Shown here one piece after another: positions 46,960 to 56,589 of a DNA stretch of 64,000 nt (its first letter is position 1; the number at the start of each line of letters is the position of its first letter). A program made the translations under genes and the position numbers. The notes beneath the pieces were generated by a model. It made no database searches, was not told the origin of the DNA, and saw nothing but the letters and a program-made list of their open reading frames with translations. The DNA is from Dyella_D sp052115385 (GTDB taxonomy: Bacteria; Pseudomonadota; Gammaproteobacteria; Xanthomonadales; Rhodanobacteraceae), in assembly GCF_052115385.1 (NCBI RefSeq), contig NZ_JBFRGP010000012.1, positions 62,001-126,000 of the forward strand. Reading direction: 5' to 3'.

Positions 46960-48308
46960 GTGCACACTCCGGTCAGGCGCGTGCGCGTGCCGGCGAAGTC
47001 GGCCGCCTCGTGCGTGCCCTGGCGCAACAGTTGATTGATGGCGTCGATGCGCGCGATCGCGGTGTCGGCATCGGCATCGCCGCCGGGTTTGTACTCGCCC
47101 AGCTGCAACAGCATTTCGATGTCGCGGTACTTGGCCACATAGCGGCGCAGCAGCGAGGCGGCGCGTTGGTGGGCGCTGCCGGTCACCCGCGGCATCAGGC
47201 GGCTGGCGCTGGCCAGCACGTCGATCGCCGGGTAGTGCCCGGACTGCGCCATGCGGCGCGACAGATAAATATGGCCGTCCAGGATCGACCGTACTTCCTC
47301 GGCGATCGGATCGCTGCCGTCCTCGTCCTCCATCAGCACCGTGTAGAACGCGGTGATCGCGCCCTTGTCGTTGGTGCCGGCGCGCTCGAACAAGCGCGGT
47401 AGCGCGGAGAACACCGACGGCGTGAAACCGCGCCGCGACGGCGGCTCGCCCATCGCCAGGCCGACGTCGCGCAGCGCGCGGGCGAAGCGGGTGATCGAAT
47501 CCATCATCAGCAGCACGTTCATGCCGCGGTCGCGGAAGTATTCGGCGATCGCCGTGCCCAGCCAGGCCACGCGGCTGCGTTCCAGCGCGGGCCGGTCGGA
47601 GGTGGCGACCACCAGCACGCTGCGCTTGAGGCCTTCCTCGCCCAGGCTGTCGTGCAGGAACTCGCCCACTTCGCGGCCGCGTTCGCCGACCAGCACGATC
47701 ACGTTGACGTCGGCCTGCGCATTGCGCGCCAGCATGCCGAGCAAGGTGCTCTTGCCGCCGCCGGCGACGGCGAAGATGCCGGTGCGCTGGCCGCGGCCGA
47801 TGGTGAGCGTGGCATCGATCGCGCGCACACCGGTGGGCATGGCCTGGTCGATCATCTGGCGGTTCAAGGGATTCGGCGAGGGCGCATACAGCGGCACGCG
47901 TTCGACGTGTTCCAGCGGACCCCGGCCATCCAGCGGATCGCCGTGCGCATCGATCACGCGGCCGAGCAGGCTCATGCCCGCCGGCGCGGTGGCCTGCTTG
48001 CCGGTGGCGGTCACGGTAGTGGCGGTGGAAATACCTTCCAGCGGGCCCAGCGGCGTGAGCAGCGTCTGATGCTGCGACACACCCACCACTTCGGCCGGCA
48101 GGCAGAAATCGTTGTCGGGCTGTTCGAGCATGCACAGCTCGCCGATCGCCGCACGCACGCCGGTGGCGCGCACCAGGGTGCCGTAGGCCTCGGCCACGCG
48201 GCCCACGCGCTGCAAGGTGTCGCGCCGGCTCAGCGCGCGCAGCAGCGGATCGTCCGCGGGAACCGCGAAGGCCTCGGGCACCGGTGCGTCGGGCTGCGGC
48301 AGGCTCAT
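46956..48308 (-). CDS. sctN: T3SS ATPase SctN
   Basis: The 450-residue ATPase of the F1-beta/FliI family has the P-loop VAGGGKST near residue 183 and the catalytic VLVGERGREVGEF. It also has the RFARALRDVGLAMGEPPSRRG-type stretch of secretion ATPases. It forms the cytoplasmic hexamer that unfolds and releases substrates from chaperones. Four-base overlaps tie it to sctL upstream and sctO downstream. Confidence 0.95.
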   Translation of the reverse strand: MSLPQPDAPVPEAFAVPADDPLLRALSRRDTLQRVGRVAEAYGTLVRATGVRAAIGELCMLEQPDNDFCLPAEVVGVSQHQTLLTPLGPLEGISTATTVTATGKQATAPAGMSLLGRVIDAHGDPLDGRGPLEHVERVPLYAPSPNPLNRQMIDQAMPTGVRAIDATLTIGRGQRTGIFAVAGGGKSTLLGMLARNAQADVNVIVLVGERGREVGEFLHDSLGEEGLKRSVLVVATSDRPALERSRVAWLGTAIAEYFRDRGMNVLLMMDSITRFARALRDVGLAMGEPPSRRGFTPSVFSALPRLFERAGTNDKGAITAFYTVLMEDEDGSDPIAEEVRSILDGHIYLSRRMAQSGHYPAIDVLASASRLMPRVTGSAHQRAASLLRRYVAKYRDIEMLLQLGEYKPGGDADADTAIARIDAINQLLRQGTHEAADFAGTRTRLTGVCT

Positions 48309-48934
48309 GGCGAACCGGCCGTGCTGTGCTCGGCGGCGGCCAGGATCACCCGCGCCTGCTCGAGCTGTTCGTTGAAGCCGGCGCGCACCATGCCGCCGGC
48401 GGATTCGATGATGCAGTCGAAGCGGTCCAGGTCCGGGTCGCCGATGATCTCGGTGTCCGGCGCCGCCGCCGCGCCCAGCGCGGCTACTTCGGCGCGCGCC
48501 TGCTCGGCCACGTCCGGATGCACGCGCACCAGCAGATGCGGTTCGAACACCAGCTTCTGCATCGCCTCGGCCACCAGCGAGGCGACCAGGCGCTCGGCGC
48601 CGATCGCCGGCGCGATATGCCGCACCACCGCGATGGCGATCTCGCTGGCGCGCCGGCGCAGTTCGACCGTGGCGGCCGCACGCGCCACCACCAGCGCCTC
48701 CAGCGCACGCGCGCAATCGCGCAGGCCGCGCTCGCGGCCTTCGACCAGGCCTTCGAACTTGGCCTGCCCGCGGATCTGCTCCACCTCTTGCTGGGCCTGG
48801 CGCAGGATTGCGTTGGCCTCGTCCAGAATGCGCTGCGCTTCCTGCAGCGGCGCCCATGCGGCGGCCGGAATCACGCCGCCGTCCAGATAGAGCTGGAAGC
48901 GCTCGCGGTCGACGAACATGGCCTGGGCGTTCAT
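48305..48934 (-). CDS. sctL: T3SS stator protein SctL (HrpB5/YscL-like)
   Basis: The 209-residue protein has the SctL/FliH layout: a variable N-terminus, a long charged helix (about 30-120) and a C-terminal globular part with the DRFDCIIESAGGMVRAGFNEQLEQARVIL-type end. It regulates SctN and links it to SctQ pods. It overlaps sctK by ATGA on one side and sctN by ATGA on the other. Confidence 0.85.
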   Translation of the reverse strand: MNAQAMFVDRERFQLYLDGGVIPAAAWAPLQEAQRILDEANAILRQAQQEVEQIRGQAKFEGLVEGRERGLRDCARALEALVVARAAATVELRRRASEIAIAVVRHIAPAIGAERLVASLVAEAMQKLVFEPHLLVRVHPDVAEQARAEVAALGAAAAPDTEIIGDPDLDRFDCIIESAGGMVRAGFNEQLEQARVILAAAEHSTAGSP

Positions 48935-49596
48935 TCGGCGGCTTCCTCCGCGATGGGTTGCAGCGGCGCCGGGGCCAGCAAGGCCGGCACCGTGGCGGCC
49001 GGCAGCCAGGCTTCCTTGGCGCAGGGCAGCGCCGGTGCGGTGGCGTAGGCCAATGCCAGACGCTCGGCCAGGCGCGGATCGTGGCGGCCGGCGTAGCCGA
49101 GGAATTCGATCTTGCCGCGCTCGTAGGCGGCTTCGCGCAGCGCATGCGCATCGCGCTCGCAGCGCTGGATCAGCGCGCGGCCCATGTTGCGCACGGCCTC
49201 GGGCGCGGGGCCGCGCCAGGGATCCGCTGCTTGCGCACGGCGCCAATGTTCAAGTCCAAGCGCTTCACGCAGGAACAGCACTTCGCTGCGTTCCACCGTG
49301 ACGCGCACCGCCGGACCCAGCGCGATCGCGCCAAGCACGCGCGTGAACGCATCCAGCTCGGCGTGCGGCCAGTGCAGCCAGGGTTCTTCGTCCGACCACA
49401 TCGCCCAGCGCTCGTGATCGGGCGCGAACACACGCGGCTGCGCACGCAGCGCGGCACGTGCCAGTTGGCGGCGACCGAGCGCGGACGTGCGCGCACGCTC
49501 CAATAGCGGCGCCGGCATCGCTACGCAACGCAGCGGATGCAGGCCGTCCAGCGCGGCCCGCGCCTGCACGCGACGCATGGCGCGCTCAGCGCTCAC
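48931..49596 (-). CDS. sctK: T3SS accessory protein SctK (HrpB4-like)
   Basis: The 221-residue protein holds the sctK position between sctJ and sctL. Its size and general pattern (an Arg-rich N-terminus and FLREALGL-type core) fit HrpB4 and SctK, a family of very low sequence conservation. SctK is a sorting-platform component that anchors SctQ below the inner-membrane ring. The start overlaps the sctJ end by 11 bases. The call is mainly by position. Confidence 0.68.
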   Translation of the reverse strand: MSAERAMRRVQARAALDGLHPLRCVAMPAPLLERARTSALGRRQLARAALRAQPRVFAPDHERWAMWSDEEPWLHWPHAELDAFTRVLGAIALGPAVRVTVERSEVLFLREALGLEHWRRAQAADPWRGPAPEAVRNMGRALIQRCERDAHALREAAYERGKIEFLGYAGRHDPRLAERLALAYATAPALPCAKEAWLPAATVPALLAPAPLQPIAEEAAE

Positions 49597-50371
49597 CCGA
49601 TGCCTCGCGCCGCATCACGCCGCGCGACGGCTGACCCATCAGCGCACCGCGATTGCGCCACAGCAGCAGGCCGGCCAGCAAGACCGCCAGCGCGGCCAGG
49701 CCAATCAGCAGGATCGAGGCGACGTCGCCGCGCATCACTCCGGAGTGCGCCTGCTGCACCGGCACTTCGCTCGGCGTGCGCTGGAAGAACTGCACGGTGA
49801 CGCGACTGGGATCGGTCAGGCCTTCGGTACCCGTCATCACGGTCGCCTTGATATCCGGCGCGCGGCTTTCGATGCCGGCATTGGGACGGGCGATGATCAC
49901 CACCGAGGCCGAACCACTGACTGGCTTGTCGTCGATCGGGCTCTTGTCGGGAATCGACAGGTAGACATACGCATCCACCACGCCATCGAACTGCCGCAGC
50001 GTATTGCCCAGCTGCTGCTCGCGCGCATAGATGAAACGCTGCTTGTCCTCCATCGGCGAGGAAACGAAGCCGTCCTTCTTGTAGATCTGCGCGATGTTGC
50101 CGATGCCCTGGTGCGGCAGGCCGGCGTCGCGCAGCACCGCCACCGCGGCGGGCATGTCGCGGCGGTCGAGCATGACCCGCCAGCCCTCGCCGCGTTCGCC
50201 GGGTTCCTTCTGCGCGTCGAGGCCGGCGTTGATCAGCGCGGCCACCACTTCATTGGCCTGCTGCTCGTCCAGCTTGGCGTACAGCACGTCGCGGCTGCAG
50301 CCGGCGAGCAGCCCGAGCACAAAGGCCAGGGCCGCCAGCCGCAGGGCGAAGGTCGCGAAACGCTTCATCAT
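49586..50371 (-). CDS. sctJ: T3SS inner-membrane ring lipoprotein SctJ
   Basis: The 261-residue lipoprotein has signal and lipobox LLAGC near residues 21-25. It has the YscJ/HrcJ family features LYAKLDEQQANEVVAALINAG and DAYVYLSIPDKSP. One C-terminal membrane helix lies near residues 215-238. It forms the inner-membrane ring of the injectisome with SctD. The FliF-like features are confined to the YscJ domain, which separates it from flagellar FliF. Confidence 0.95.
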   Translation of the reverse strand: MMKRFATFALRLAALAFVLGLLAGCSRDVLYAKLDEQQANEVVAALINAGLDAQKEPGERGEGWRVMLDRRDMPAAVAVLRDAGLPHQGIGNIAQIYKKDGFVSSPMEDKQRFIYAREQQLGNTLRQFDGVVDAYVYLSIPDKSPIDDKPVSGSASVVIIARPNAGIESRAPDIKATVMTGTEGLTDPSRVTVQFFQRTPSEVPVQQAHSGVMRGDVASILLIGLAALAVLLAGLLLWRNRGALMGQPSRGVMRREASGER

Positions 50372-50383
50372 CGCTGCAAGACC

Positions 50384-50788
50384 TCAGGACTGCTGACGGA
50401 ACAGCTGCTGCACGCCTTCCGAACTGCGGTTGGCGACATTGCTGGTCAGTTCCGCCTGGAACACCAGCTCGTGGCACTTCAAGGTCATGTCGATGACCTG
50501 GCTGGGCGACAGGTCGCGCCCGTTCGCCTTCATCGCCTCGGACAAGCGGCCCAGCTCGTTGGCGCGGCCGTTGAGCGAGTCGAACTGGCCGAGCACCGCC
50601 TTGAACTCCGGCGACATCTCGTGCGGCACCGGCGTCACCTGTCCGCCTTGCACCGCGTTGGCGGGCGCGGCGTCGGCGAAGCTCTGGCGGAACTTGGCCA
50701 CGTCGTCGGCGTGCGCCGGCGTGGCTGCCTTCGGCTCGATGGGCGCGAACTGGCCGACGTTGACCAGTTGGGTGGGATCCACGTTCAT
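50384..50788 (-). CDS. sctI: T3SS inner rod protein SctI (HrpB2-like)
   Basis: The 134-residue protein has a disordered N-terminus and a C-terminal helical part with SPSQVIDMTLKCHELVFQAELTSNV, the pattern of HrpB2/YscI rod proteins. It would form the inner rod joining SctR/S/T to the needle. It lies between the small candidate needle gene and sctJ, as in Hrp2-type gene order. Confidence 0.85.
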   Translation of the reverse strand: MNVDPTQLVNVGQFAPIEPKAATPAHADDVAKFRQSFADAAPANAVQGGQVTPVPHEMSPEFKAVLGQFDSLNGRANELGRLSEAMKANGRDLSPSQVIDMTLKCHELVFQAELTSNVANRSSEGVQQLFRQQS

Positions 50789-50815
50789 GCTCTTGCCTCC
50801 TGGCAGGTGGCCGGA

Positions 50816-51154
50816 TTACTGCTTGCGTCCGAGGGTTTCCAGCGCCTGGCCGACCGCGTTGTTCGAGGTCGCCGCGTTGGTGGAAAGGAACTGCATCTTC
50901 AGGCTCTCGGCGGTGAGCTGGGTCATCACCGAAGGCTGGTCCGAACCGTTCTCGCTCACCTGCGCGGACAGCTCGGTGACCTTCGAGGCCTGATGGTCGA
51001 GCGCGTTGCCCCAGGCCTTGGCCATCGCTTCGAACCAGCTCTTGGACTGCTCGTCGCTGGCCGAACGGCCGGCCGATGCCGAACCGCCGGCGATGGTGCT
51101 GTTGATGTTGGGGAACTGGCTGCCGCTGCCGTTGATGCTGTTATTGCTGCTCAT
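50816..51154 (-). CDS. Small helical T3SS protein, candidate needle/pilus subunit
   Basis: The 112-residue product has a Ser/Asn/Gly-rich N-terminal third and a helical C-terminal half ending LTAESLKMQFLSTNAATSNN then QALETLGRKQ. It has no Sec signal and no cysteine. It sits between sctD and sctI, where needle genes are found in Ysc/Bsc-like orders (sctD, E, F, I) and hrpB1 in Hrp2 orders. I therefore see it as a candidate SctF or pilus protein, but sequence alone does not prove it. It could also be a chaperone-like HrpB1 substitute. Confidence 0.5.
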   Translation of the reverse strand: MSSNNSINGSGSQFPNINSTIAGGSASAGRSASDEQSKSWFEAMAKAWGNALDHQASKVTELSAQVSENGSDQPSVMTQLTAESLKMQFLSTNAATSNNAVGQALETLGRKQ

Positions 51155-51185
51155 TGCTCGTCTCCTGGTGGTGACACTGCTCGCT

Positions 51186-52499
51186 TCAACGCCCACCGCC
51201 GGCCGGGGTCTTCGCACCGATGGCGACGACCTTGGCGGGAATGGCGGGCGGCTCCGGTACCGGCGCCGCCGCGGAAGCGGCGGACTCCGGCACGGCCGGC
51301 GGCAGCAGTACCGTCGCAGTCGCTTCGTCCAGCGGCTGCGGGGTCTGGTAGTCGTCGGCCTTGTCCAATTGCATGTAGCGGTTGTCCGGCATGCGCAGGA
51401 GGATGGTTCCCTCCGCGCTCACGGCGAGGAACACGCCGCCCTGCGGCAGCTTGTTGCCCACGTAGTAGCGCGACTCGTCGCGCGTCACGAGATAAGGCTC
51501 GCGCCCGCCGACCACGTGGCGGATGCGCTTGCCCGGATCGGGCTTGACCGGATCGGGCGCGTGTTCGTCGTAGTTCTTCAGCGCCAGGGCCAGGCCCAGT
51601 GCATCGGCGTTGAGGCTCTGCATGTCGGCCGAGCCGAGCACGTCCTTCTTCACCTTGTCGGCCTTGGCGATATCGCCGAAGTGGCCGCCGACTTCCACGC
51701 CGCCCTGGTCGAGCAGCCGGGTCTGCACCGTGTAGCCATGCATGGCGAAGATGTCGTTGACCTGCTTCTCCACGCTGGGCCAGTCGCGCACCGTCAGCTC
51801 GGTGGTCAGGCCCGCTTCGGACAGCTTGCGCTTGAGCTGTGGCAGCTGCGCGGCATTGCCGACCAGGCCGCGCAACACCACATGCCCGCCTTCGCCGGCC
51901 GCGGCGCTGACATGGCGCAGCGAGAGTCCGTGCAGCACGGCGCGCACGCGTTCGAGCTGGTCGGACATGCTCGCCGCGCGCACCGTCACCGGCGGATGCG
52001 TGACCTTCCAGCTGCCGGCCAGCACCAGCGCGGCGACTGCCAGCAGCAGGCCGGCCAAGGCCAGTACGCCGCGGCGGCGGCCGGCCAACTGGCGCTCGGT
52101 CAGCGCGGGCAAGGCATCGCCGCCCACGCCGGCCAGGCTTTGCCAGCGCTCGCTCCAATGCGGGCCGACCGCGAACTGCACGTCGCCCAGGCCGACCAGG
52201 GCGAAGTGTTCGAGGCTGACGTTCTCGCCGACCGCGATGCGGCCGTCGTGAGTTTCCACTTCGCCGTCCATCGCGCGCAGCAGCACCTGGTCGCCGACCA
52301 CGGTCAGCACGCAGTGATGGTTGGCGATGCCGCTGTCGTTGAGGATCAGATCGCAGTCGTCGGCCTGCCCGATCATCAGGATGCCCCGCTGCGGCAGGCG
52401 CAGCTCCGCCCCCGCATGCAGCCCGCTGAACACGCGCAAGGCCAGCTGCACCTTGGGCGGCTGGCTGGGGCGTTGGCGGGTGGCGGGCAGGGCGCTCAT
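51186..52499 (-). CDS. sctD: T3SS inner-membrane ring protein SctD
   Basis: The 437-residue protein has an N-terminal cytoplasmic FHA-like domain (about 18-115), one membrane helix (about 142-163) and a periplasmic region of BON-like ring-building repeats up to about residue 290. A less structured tail ends in a Pro/Ala-rich stretch. This is the SctD layout. The membrane helix GVLALAGLLLAVAALVLAG is clear. It forms the outer of the two inner-membrane rings. Confidence 0.88.
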   Translation of the reverse strand: MSALPATRQRPSQPPKVQLALRVFSGLHAGAELRLPQRGILMIGQADDCDLILNDSGIANHHCVLTVVGDQVLLRAMDGEVETHDGRIAVGENVSLEHFALVGLGDVQFAVGPHWSERWQSLAGVGGDALPALTERQLAGRRRGVLALAGLLLAVAALVLAGSWKVTHPPVTVRAASMSDQLERVRAVLHGLSLRHVSAAAGEGGHVVLRGLVGNAAQLPQLKRKLSEAGLTTELTVRDWPSVEKQVNDIFAMHGYTVQTRLLDQGGVEVGGHFGDIAKADKVKKDVLGSADMQSLNADALGLALALKNYDEHAPDPVKPDPGKRIRHVVGGREPYLVTRDESRYYVGNKLPQGGVFLAVSAEGTILLRMPDNRYMQLDKADDYQTPQPLDEATATVLLPPAVPESAASAAAPVPEPPAIPAKVVAIGAKTPAGGGR

Positions 52500-52503
52500 G
52501 GCA

Positions 52504-54483
52504 TTACTCCGGGGGACGCTGCTTGGGCGCAGGAACCGGCGCCGCCTGCGGCGGTTGCTGCACGATCACCGGCAACGGCGCCGGCTGCGTGACCTGGCTC
52601 TTCTTGTGGTTCCACCAGGCCTCGCGGCTGGCCTGCTGCTTGTCCAGCTGCTCCTGGCTTTCCATGCTCACCTGCGGCGAGCTGGGCGTCTGCTGGCCGT
52701 TGATGCGATTGAGCAAGACCAGGCGCGGCGTGATCAGGAACAGGCGCTCGGTATGCGCGCGCTGCTTCTGCACCGTCTTGAACAAATAGCCCAGCACGGG
52801 GATGTCGCCGAGCAGCGGAATCTTGTGCTCGTTGTTCTGCGTCTGGTCCTGCACCAGGCCGCCGAGCAGCAGGCCCTGGCCGTCCTGGATCACCGCCTGC
52901 GTGTTGACCGCGTTCTGGCTGACGATGGGATACGAGATGTCCTGCGCGTCCTTGGCCGAGTAGGTGATGTTGCCGTCCTCGATCTGCACCATCATGCGGA
53001 TGCGCGGCGCGCCCTCCTCCATTACCAGGTGCGGGGTGACCCGCAGCGTGGTGCCGGCGGTGACGTTGTAGAGGTCGGAGTTGTAGGCGCCGGAGACCGG
53101 CACGTAGACCGACTGGTTGCTCTGGATCACCGCCTCGGTGTCGTTCATTGTGATCACCTGCGGGCGGGTGACCACGTGCGTGACGCCGTCGTCTTCCAGC
53201 GCATTGATGTTCGCCACGAACTTGGCCGGATTGCCCAGGATCGTGCCGATCTGGAAACCGTTGTTGAACAGCGGCGGCAAGCCGCTGGTATCGCCCAGGC
53301 CCAGCGCCGCCAGCAGCAGGCCCTTGTTGTAGAGCGCCTCGGCCGGGGTCTGGTTGCCGCTCATGAAGCCCACCGTGGTGCGGTGGTTGCGGTAGAACCA
53401 GTTGATGCCGAGCTGGCGGGCCTTGGTCTTGTCGACGTCGATGATGGTCGCTTCGATCTCGACCATCTGCGGCTGCACGTCGAGCTGGCTGATCAGCTCG
53501 TCGTACATCGGCAGGCGGTCCGCGGTGTCGCGCACGATGATCGCGTTGCGGAAGCTGTCGGCGACGATGCGCGTGTCGCCGCTGCCGGCGATGGCTTCCA
53601 CGCCGCCGCGCTGGGCGGTCGGCGCCAGCTGGGCGGCAGGTGGAGCGAGACCGTCGTCGTCCTGCTGCGGCGGCACCGTGTAGTTACCCAGCGGCGGCGG
53701 CGGCTGTTGCCCCTGGCCGGCCAGGCCCTGCCCGCGCAGGCCGCGCTGGCGCGCCGAGGCCAGCCGCTCGCTGGCGCCGTTGAACTGGCCGTAGCTGGCG
53801 GGATCGCTGACCAGCGCGCGCAGCACGCTGGCCACGCCCGGCACCGTCACCTGGCGGTTGCCCAGGTTCATGGTGGTGTCCGAGGCCCAGGCGTACTTCA
53901 GCGGATAAAACTTGAAGCGGGTGGTCTCGCGCTGGCCCAGGCCCGCGATGGTCAGCGACATCTGCTTGACCTGCTCGGCGAAGCGCTTGCTGCCGGTGAT
54001 GCTGACCAATCCGGTGCTGGGTTCGAGCTTCCACACGTTGCCGGTGGCGGCGTCGGCCCAGTTCACGCTGCTCATGGCGGAGATGAACTGCTGCTCCAGC
54101 GGCAGCGGCACGCTGGTGTAGTCGGTGACGCGCTCCGAATCGAGATAGACGTAGACGGCCGAACCGTCCCAGTACGCCAGCAGCCCGTTGGTGTCGGCGA
54201 TGCGGCGCCACACCTGCGCATAGGTGCCCTTGAAGGCGCCATTGAGCGTGCCGTTGCGCGCGGCGACCTGCGGGCTCAGCACCACTTCCAGGCCCTGGTC
54301 GTGGAAGAAGTCCGGCAGCATCTCGCGCAGCGTCTTGTCGGTCTGGATCTCGGTGCTGCTCTTCTTGAACGGAATCGCGGCCGCCTGCGCCAGCGCGGCG
54401 TACAGCATCAGGCCGAGCAGCGCCGTGCAGGCCAGTGCCCGCCGGGTGCCCGTGCCCATCTTCCTGCCCCTGTCATAACCCAT
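52504..54483 (-). CDS. sctC: T3SS outer-membrane secretin SctC
   Basis: The 659-residue secretin has a signal peptide (about residues 9-36), N0 and N1 domains with AYWDGSAVYVYLDS and VKQMSLTIAGL, and a second N-domain. The C-terminal secretin barrel has TAGTTLRVTPHL, the SQNAVNTQAVIQDGQGLLLGGLVQDQ stretch and the IPLLGDIPVLGYLFK signature. An alternative ATG 24 bases downstream has a slightly closer ribosome site and begins right at the signal peptide. The C-terminus is a proline-rich tail. Confidence 0.95.
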   Translation of the reverse strand: MGYDRGRKMGTGTRRALACTALLGLMLYAALAQAAAIPFKKSSTEIQTDKTLREMLPDFFHDQGLEVVLSPQVAARNGTLNGAFKGTYAQVWRRIADTNGLLAYWDGSAVYVYLDSERVTDYTSVPLPLEQQFISAMSSVNWADAATGNVWKLEPSTGLVSITGSKRFAEQVKQMSLTIAGLGQRETTRFKFYPLKYAWASDTTMNLGNRQVTVPGVASVLRALVSDPASYGQFNGASERLASARQRGLRGQGLAGQGQQPPPPLGNYTVPPQQDDDGLAPPAAQLAPTAQRGGVEAIAGSGDTRIVADSFRNAIIVRDTADRLPMYDELISQLDVQPQMVEIEATIIDVDKTKARQLGINWFYRNHRTTVGFMSGNQTPAEALYNKGLLLAALGLGDTSGLPPLFNNGFQIGTILGNPAKFVANINALEDDGVTHVVTRPQVITMNDTEAVIQSNQSVYVPVSGAYNSDLYNVTAGTTLRVTPHLVMEEGAPRIRMMVQIEDGNITYSAKDAQDISYPIVSQNAVNTQAVIQDGQGLLLGGLVQDQTQNNEHKIPLLGDIPVLGYLFKTVQKQRAHTERLFLITPRLVLLNRINGQQTPSSPQVSMESQEQLDKQQASREAWWNHKKSQVTQPAPLPVIVQQPPQAAPVPAPKQRPPE

Positions 54484-54519
54484 CGCTACGGATTCCTTGC
54501 CTGTCGAATGTGGCGGCCG

Positions 54520-56589
54520 TCAGACGGCCAGTTGTCCCACCGGCACCAGACGCAGGTCGGGTACCAGTTCCTGATAAGAAAGCACCGGGATGTCGGCGTA
54601 CTCGGCCTCGGTGAGCTTGCGCAGGTGGCGGCGCACGTCCATCGAGCTGAGCAGCACCATCGCGCTGCCGTGCTCGCCGCGCGCGTGCTCGCCGACCTGC
54701 GCCAGCAGGCGCGCGGCGAGATCCGGCTCGACCGCCAGCTGGGTGCCGGCCGGGCCGGTGTGCACCGAGCGGCGCAGGCGTTCTTCCAGCTCCGGGCGCG
54801 CGACCAGCACGCGCAGCACGTGGTTGTCGTCGGCGTAGCGGTAGCTGAGGTGGCGGCGCAGCGCCATGCGTACGTATTCGGCGACCAGCACGATGTCCTT
54901 CTCGCGGCTGGCCGCGTCGGTGATCGCTTCGAACACGTCGCGCAGCTGGCGGATCGGCACGCGTTCCTCGACCAGCCGCTTGAGCACTTCGGCCACGCGC
55001 TGCGGCGAGACCACGCGCAGCATTTCGCGCACCAGGTCCGGGTAGTCGCGGCTGAGTCCGTTGGACAGGTTGGAGGTTTCCTGGATGCCGACGAACAGCG
55101 ACAGATGCCGCTCCAGCGACAGCCGGATGTGTTCGTGCAACACCTGCGGCGCTTCCAGCGCCTTGGCCTGGCGCGCGCCGTCGCGCGGCAGCCAGCGGCC
55201 GGGGAAACCATTCACGCCTTCTGGCGCCAGCGCGCCGGTTTCCGCGGCGGGCGCGGGCGGCAGCGCGGTGCGGCCGGGCAGGAACAGCTGGCCGGGACGC
55301 AGCGCGCCATGCGCAATGCGCACGCCGTAGGCATACAGCGCATAGCCCTGCTCGGGCAGGTGCAGGCCGGCGCGCAGCGCGGGCTTCGGCAGCGGCACGC
55401 CGTAGTCCTCGCGCAAGCCGCCCACGACCTGGCGCAGCACGTTGCGCACCTGGTTGCTGCCCAGCGCCTGCAGCGCCGACATATGCACTTCCAGCATCAG
55501 CGGCGCCGAAGGCAGCAGCACGTCGCTGTCGGCAACGTCGGGCGGCAGCAGTTCGGCCTGGCTTTCCGGCACCTTGAACAGCCGGCGCAGGAAGCCCACC
55601 CGCTCGCGCATGCGCCAGGAGGCGATGCCGACCAGGGCCAGGCCCAGCGGCAGGAACACCAGCGCGGGGAAGCCCGGCACCAGCATCATGCCCAGCGCGA
55701 TGCAGCCGATGATCATGGCCACCCGCGGCTCGCCGGAGATCTGCCGCGCGATGATCGCGCCGAGGTTGCGGTCTTCCTCGTCGCCCGCGGTGCGGGTGAC
55801 GATCAGGCCGGCGGAGATCGAGGCGAGCAGGGCCGGGATCTGCGCGACCAGGCCGTCGCCGATGGTCAGCACGCTATAGGTGTGGACGGCATCGCCCACG
55901 CTCATGCCGTGCATCATCACGCCCACGCCCAGGCCGCCGAGCAGGTTGATCACGATGATCACGATGCCGGCGATGGCGTCGCCCTTGACGAACTTCATGG
56001 CGCCGTCGAGCGAGCCGTGCAGCTGGCTTTCGATCTCCAGCAGGCGCCGGCGGCGGCGCGCCTCGTCTTTTTCGAGCAGGCCCGAGCGCAGGTCGGAGTC
56101 GATCGACAGCTGCTTGCCGGGCATGGCATCCAGCGAGAAGCGGGCCGCCACTTCGGCGACGCGCTCGGCGCCCTTGGCCACCACGATGAACTGCACCACC
56201 GTGATGATCAGGAACACCACCAGGCCCACGATCAGGTTGCCGCCCACCACCATGTTGCCGAAGGTGTCGATGATGTGGCCGCCGTCGGCATTGAGCAGGA
56301 TCGAGCGCGTGATGGCGATCGACAGCGCCAGGCGGAACAGCGTGGTCAGCAGCAGCACGCTGGGGAAGCTGGAGAACGCGACGGGGGCGGGGATATAGAT
56401 GGCGAGCAGCAGCAGGCCGACGCCGATCAGCATGTTGAGCGCCACCAGGGCGTCGATCGCGATCATCGGCAGCGGCAAGATCATCAAACCGATGATCGCC
56501 ACCACGCCGGCGACCAGCACCAGGTCGCTATAGCTGCGCGAGCCGCCGGCGCCGGGCGCCAGCCGCGAAAGGATCGCTTCAAGCGCCAT
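54520..56589 (-). CDS. sctV: T3SS export gate protein SctV
   Basis: The 689-residue FHIPEP-family protein has about eight membrane helices in residues 20-330 and the signature RFSLDAMPGKQLSIDSDLR near residue 150. A cytoplasmic domain (about 350-689) forms the nonameric ring. SctV receives chaperone-substrate complexes and helps couple proton flow to export. It heads the long minus-strand sct series. A perfect TAGGG-N4-CCCTA palindrome lies about 250 bases upstream. Confidence 0.96.
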   Translation of the reverse strand: MALEAILSRLAPGAGGSRSYSDLVLVAGVVAIIGLMILPLPMIAIDALVALNMLIGVGLLLLAIYIPAPVAFSSFPSVLLLTTLFRLALSIAITRSILLNADGGHIIDTFGNMVVGGNLIVGLVVFLIITVVQFIVVAKGAERVAEVAARFSLDAMPGKQLSIDSDLRSGLLEKDEARRRRRLLEIESQLHGSLDGAMKFVKGDAIAGIVIIVINLLGGLGVGVMMHGMSVGDAVHTYSVLTIGDGLVAQIPALLASISAGLIVTRTAGDEEDRNLGAIIARQISGEPRVAMIIGCIALGMMLVPGFPALVFLPLGLALVGIASWRMRERVGFLRRLFKVPESQAELLPPDVADSDVLLPSAPLMLEVHMSALQALGSNQVRNVLRQVVGGLREDYGVPLPKPALRAGLHLPEQGYALYAYGVRIAHGALRPGQLFLPGRTALPPAPAAETGALAPEGVNGFPGRWLPRDGARQAKALEAPQVLHEHIRLSLERHLSLFVGIQETSNLSNGLSRDYPDLVREMLRVVSPQRVAEVLKRLVEERVPIRQLRDVFEAITDAASREKDIVLVAEYVRMALRRHLSYRYADDNHVLRVLVARPELEERLRRSVHTGPAGTQLAVEPDLAARLLAQVGEHARGEHGSAMVLLSSMDVRRHLRKLTEAEYADIPVLSYQELVPDLRLVPVGQLAV

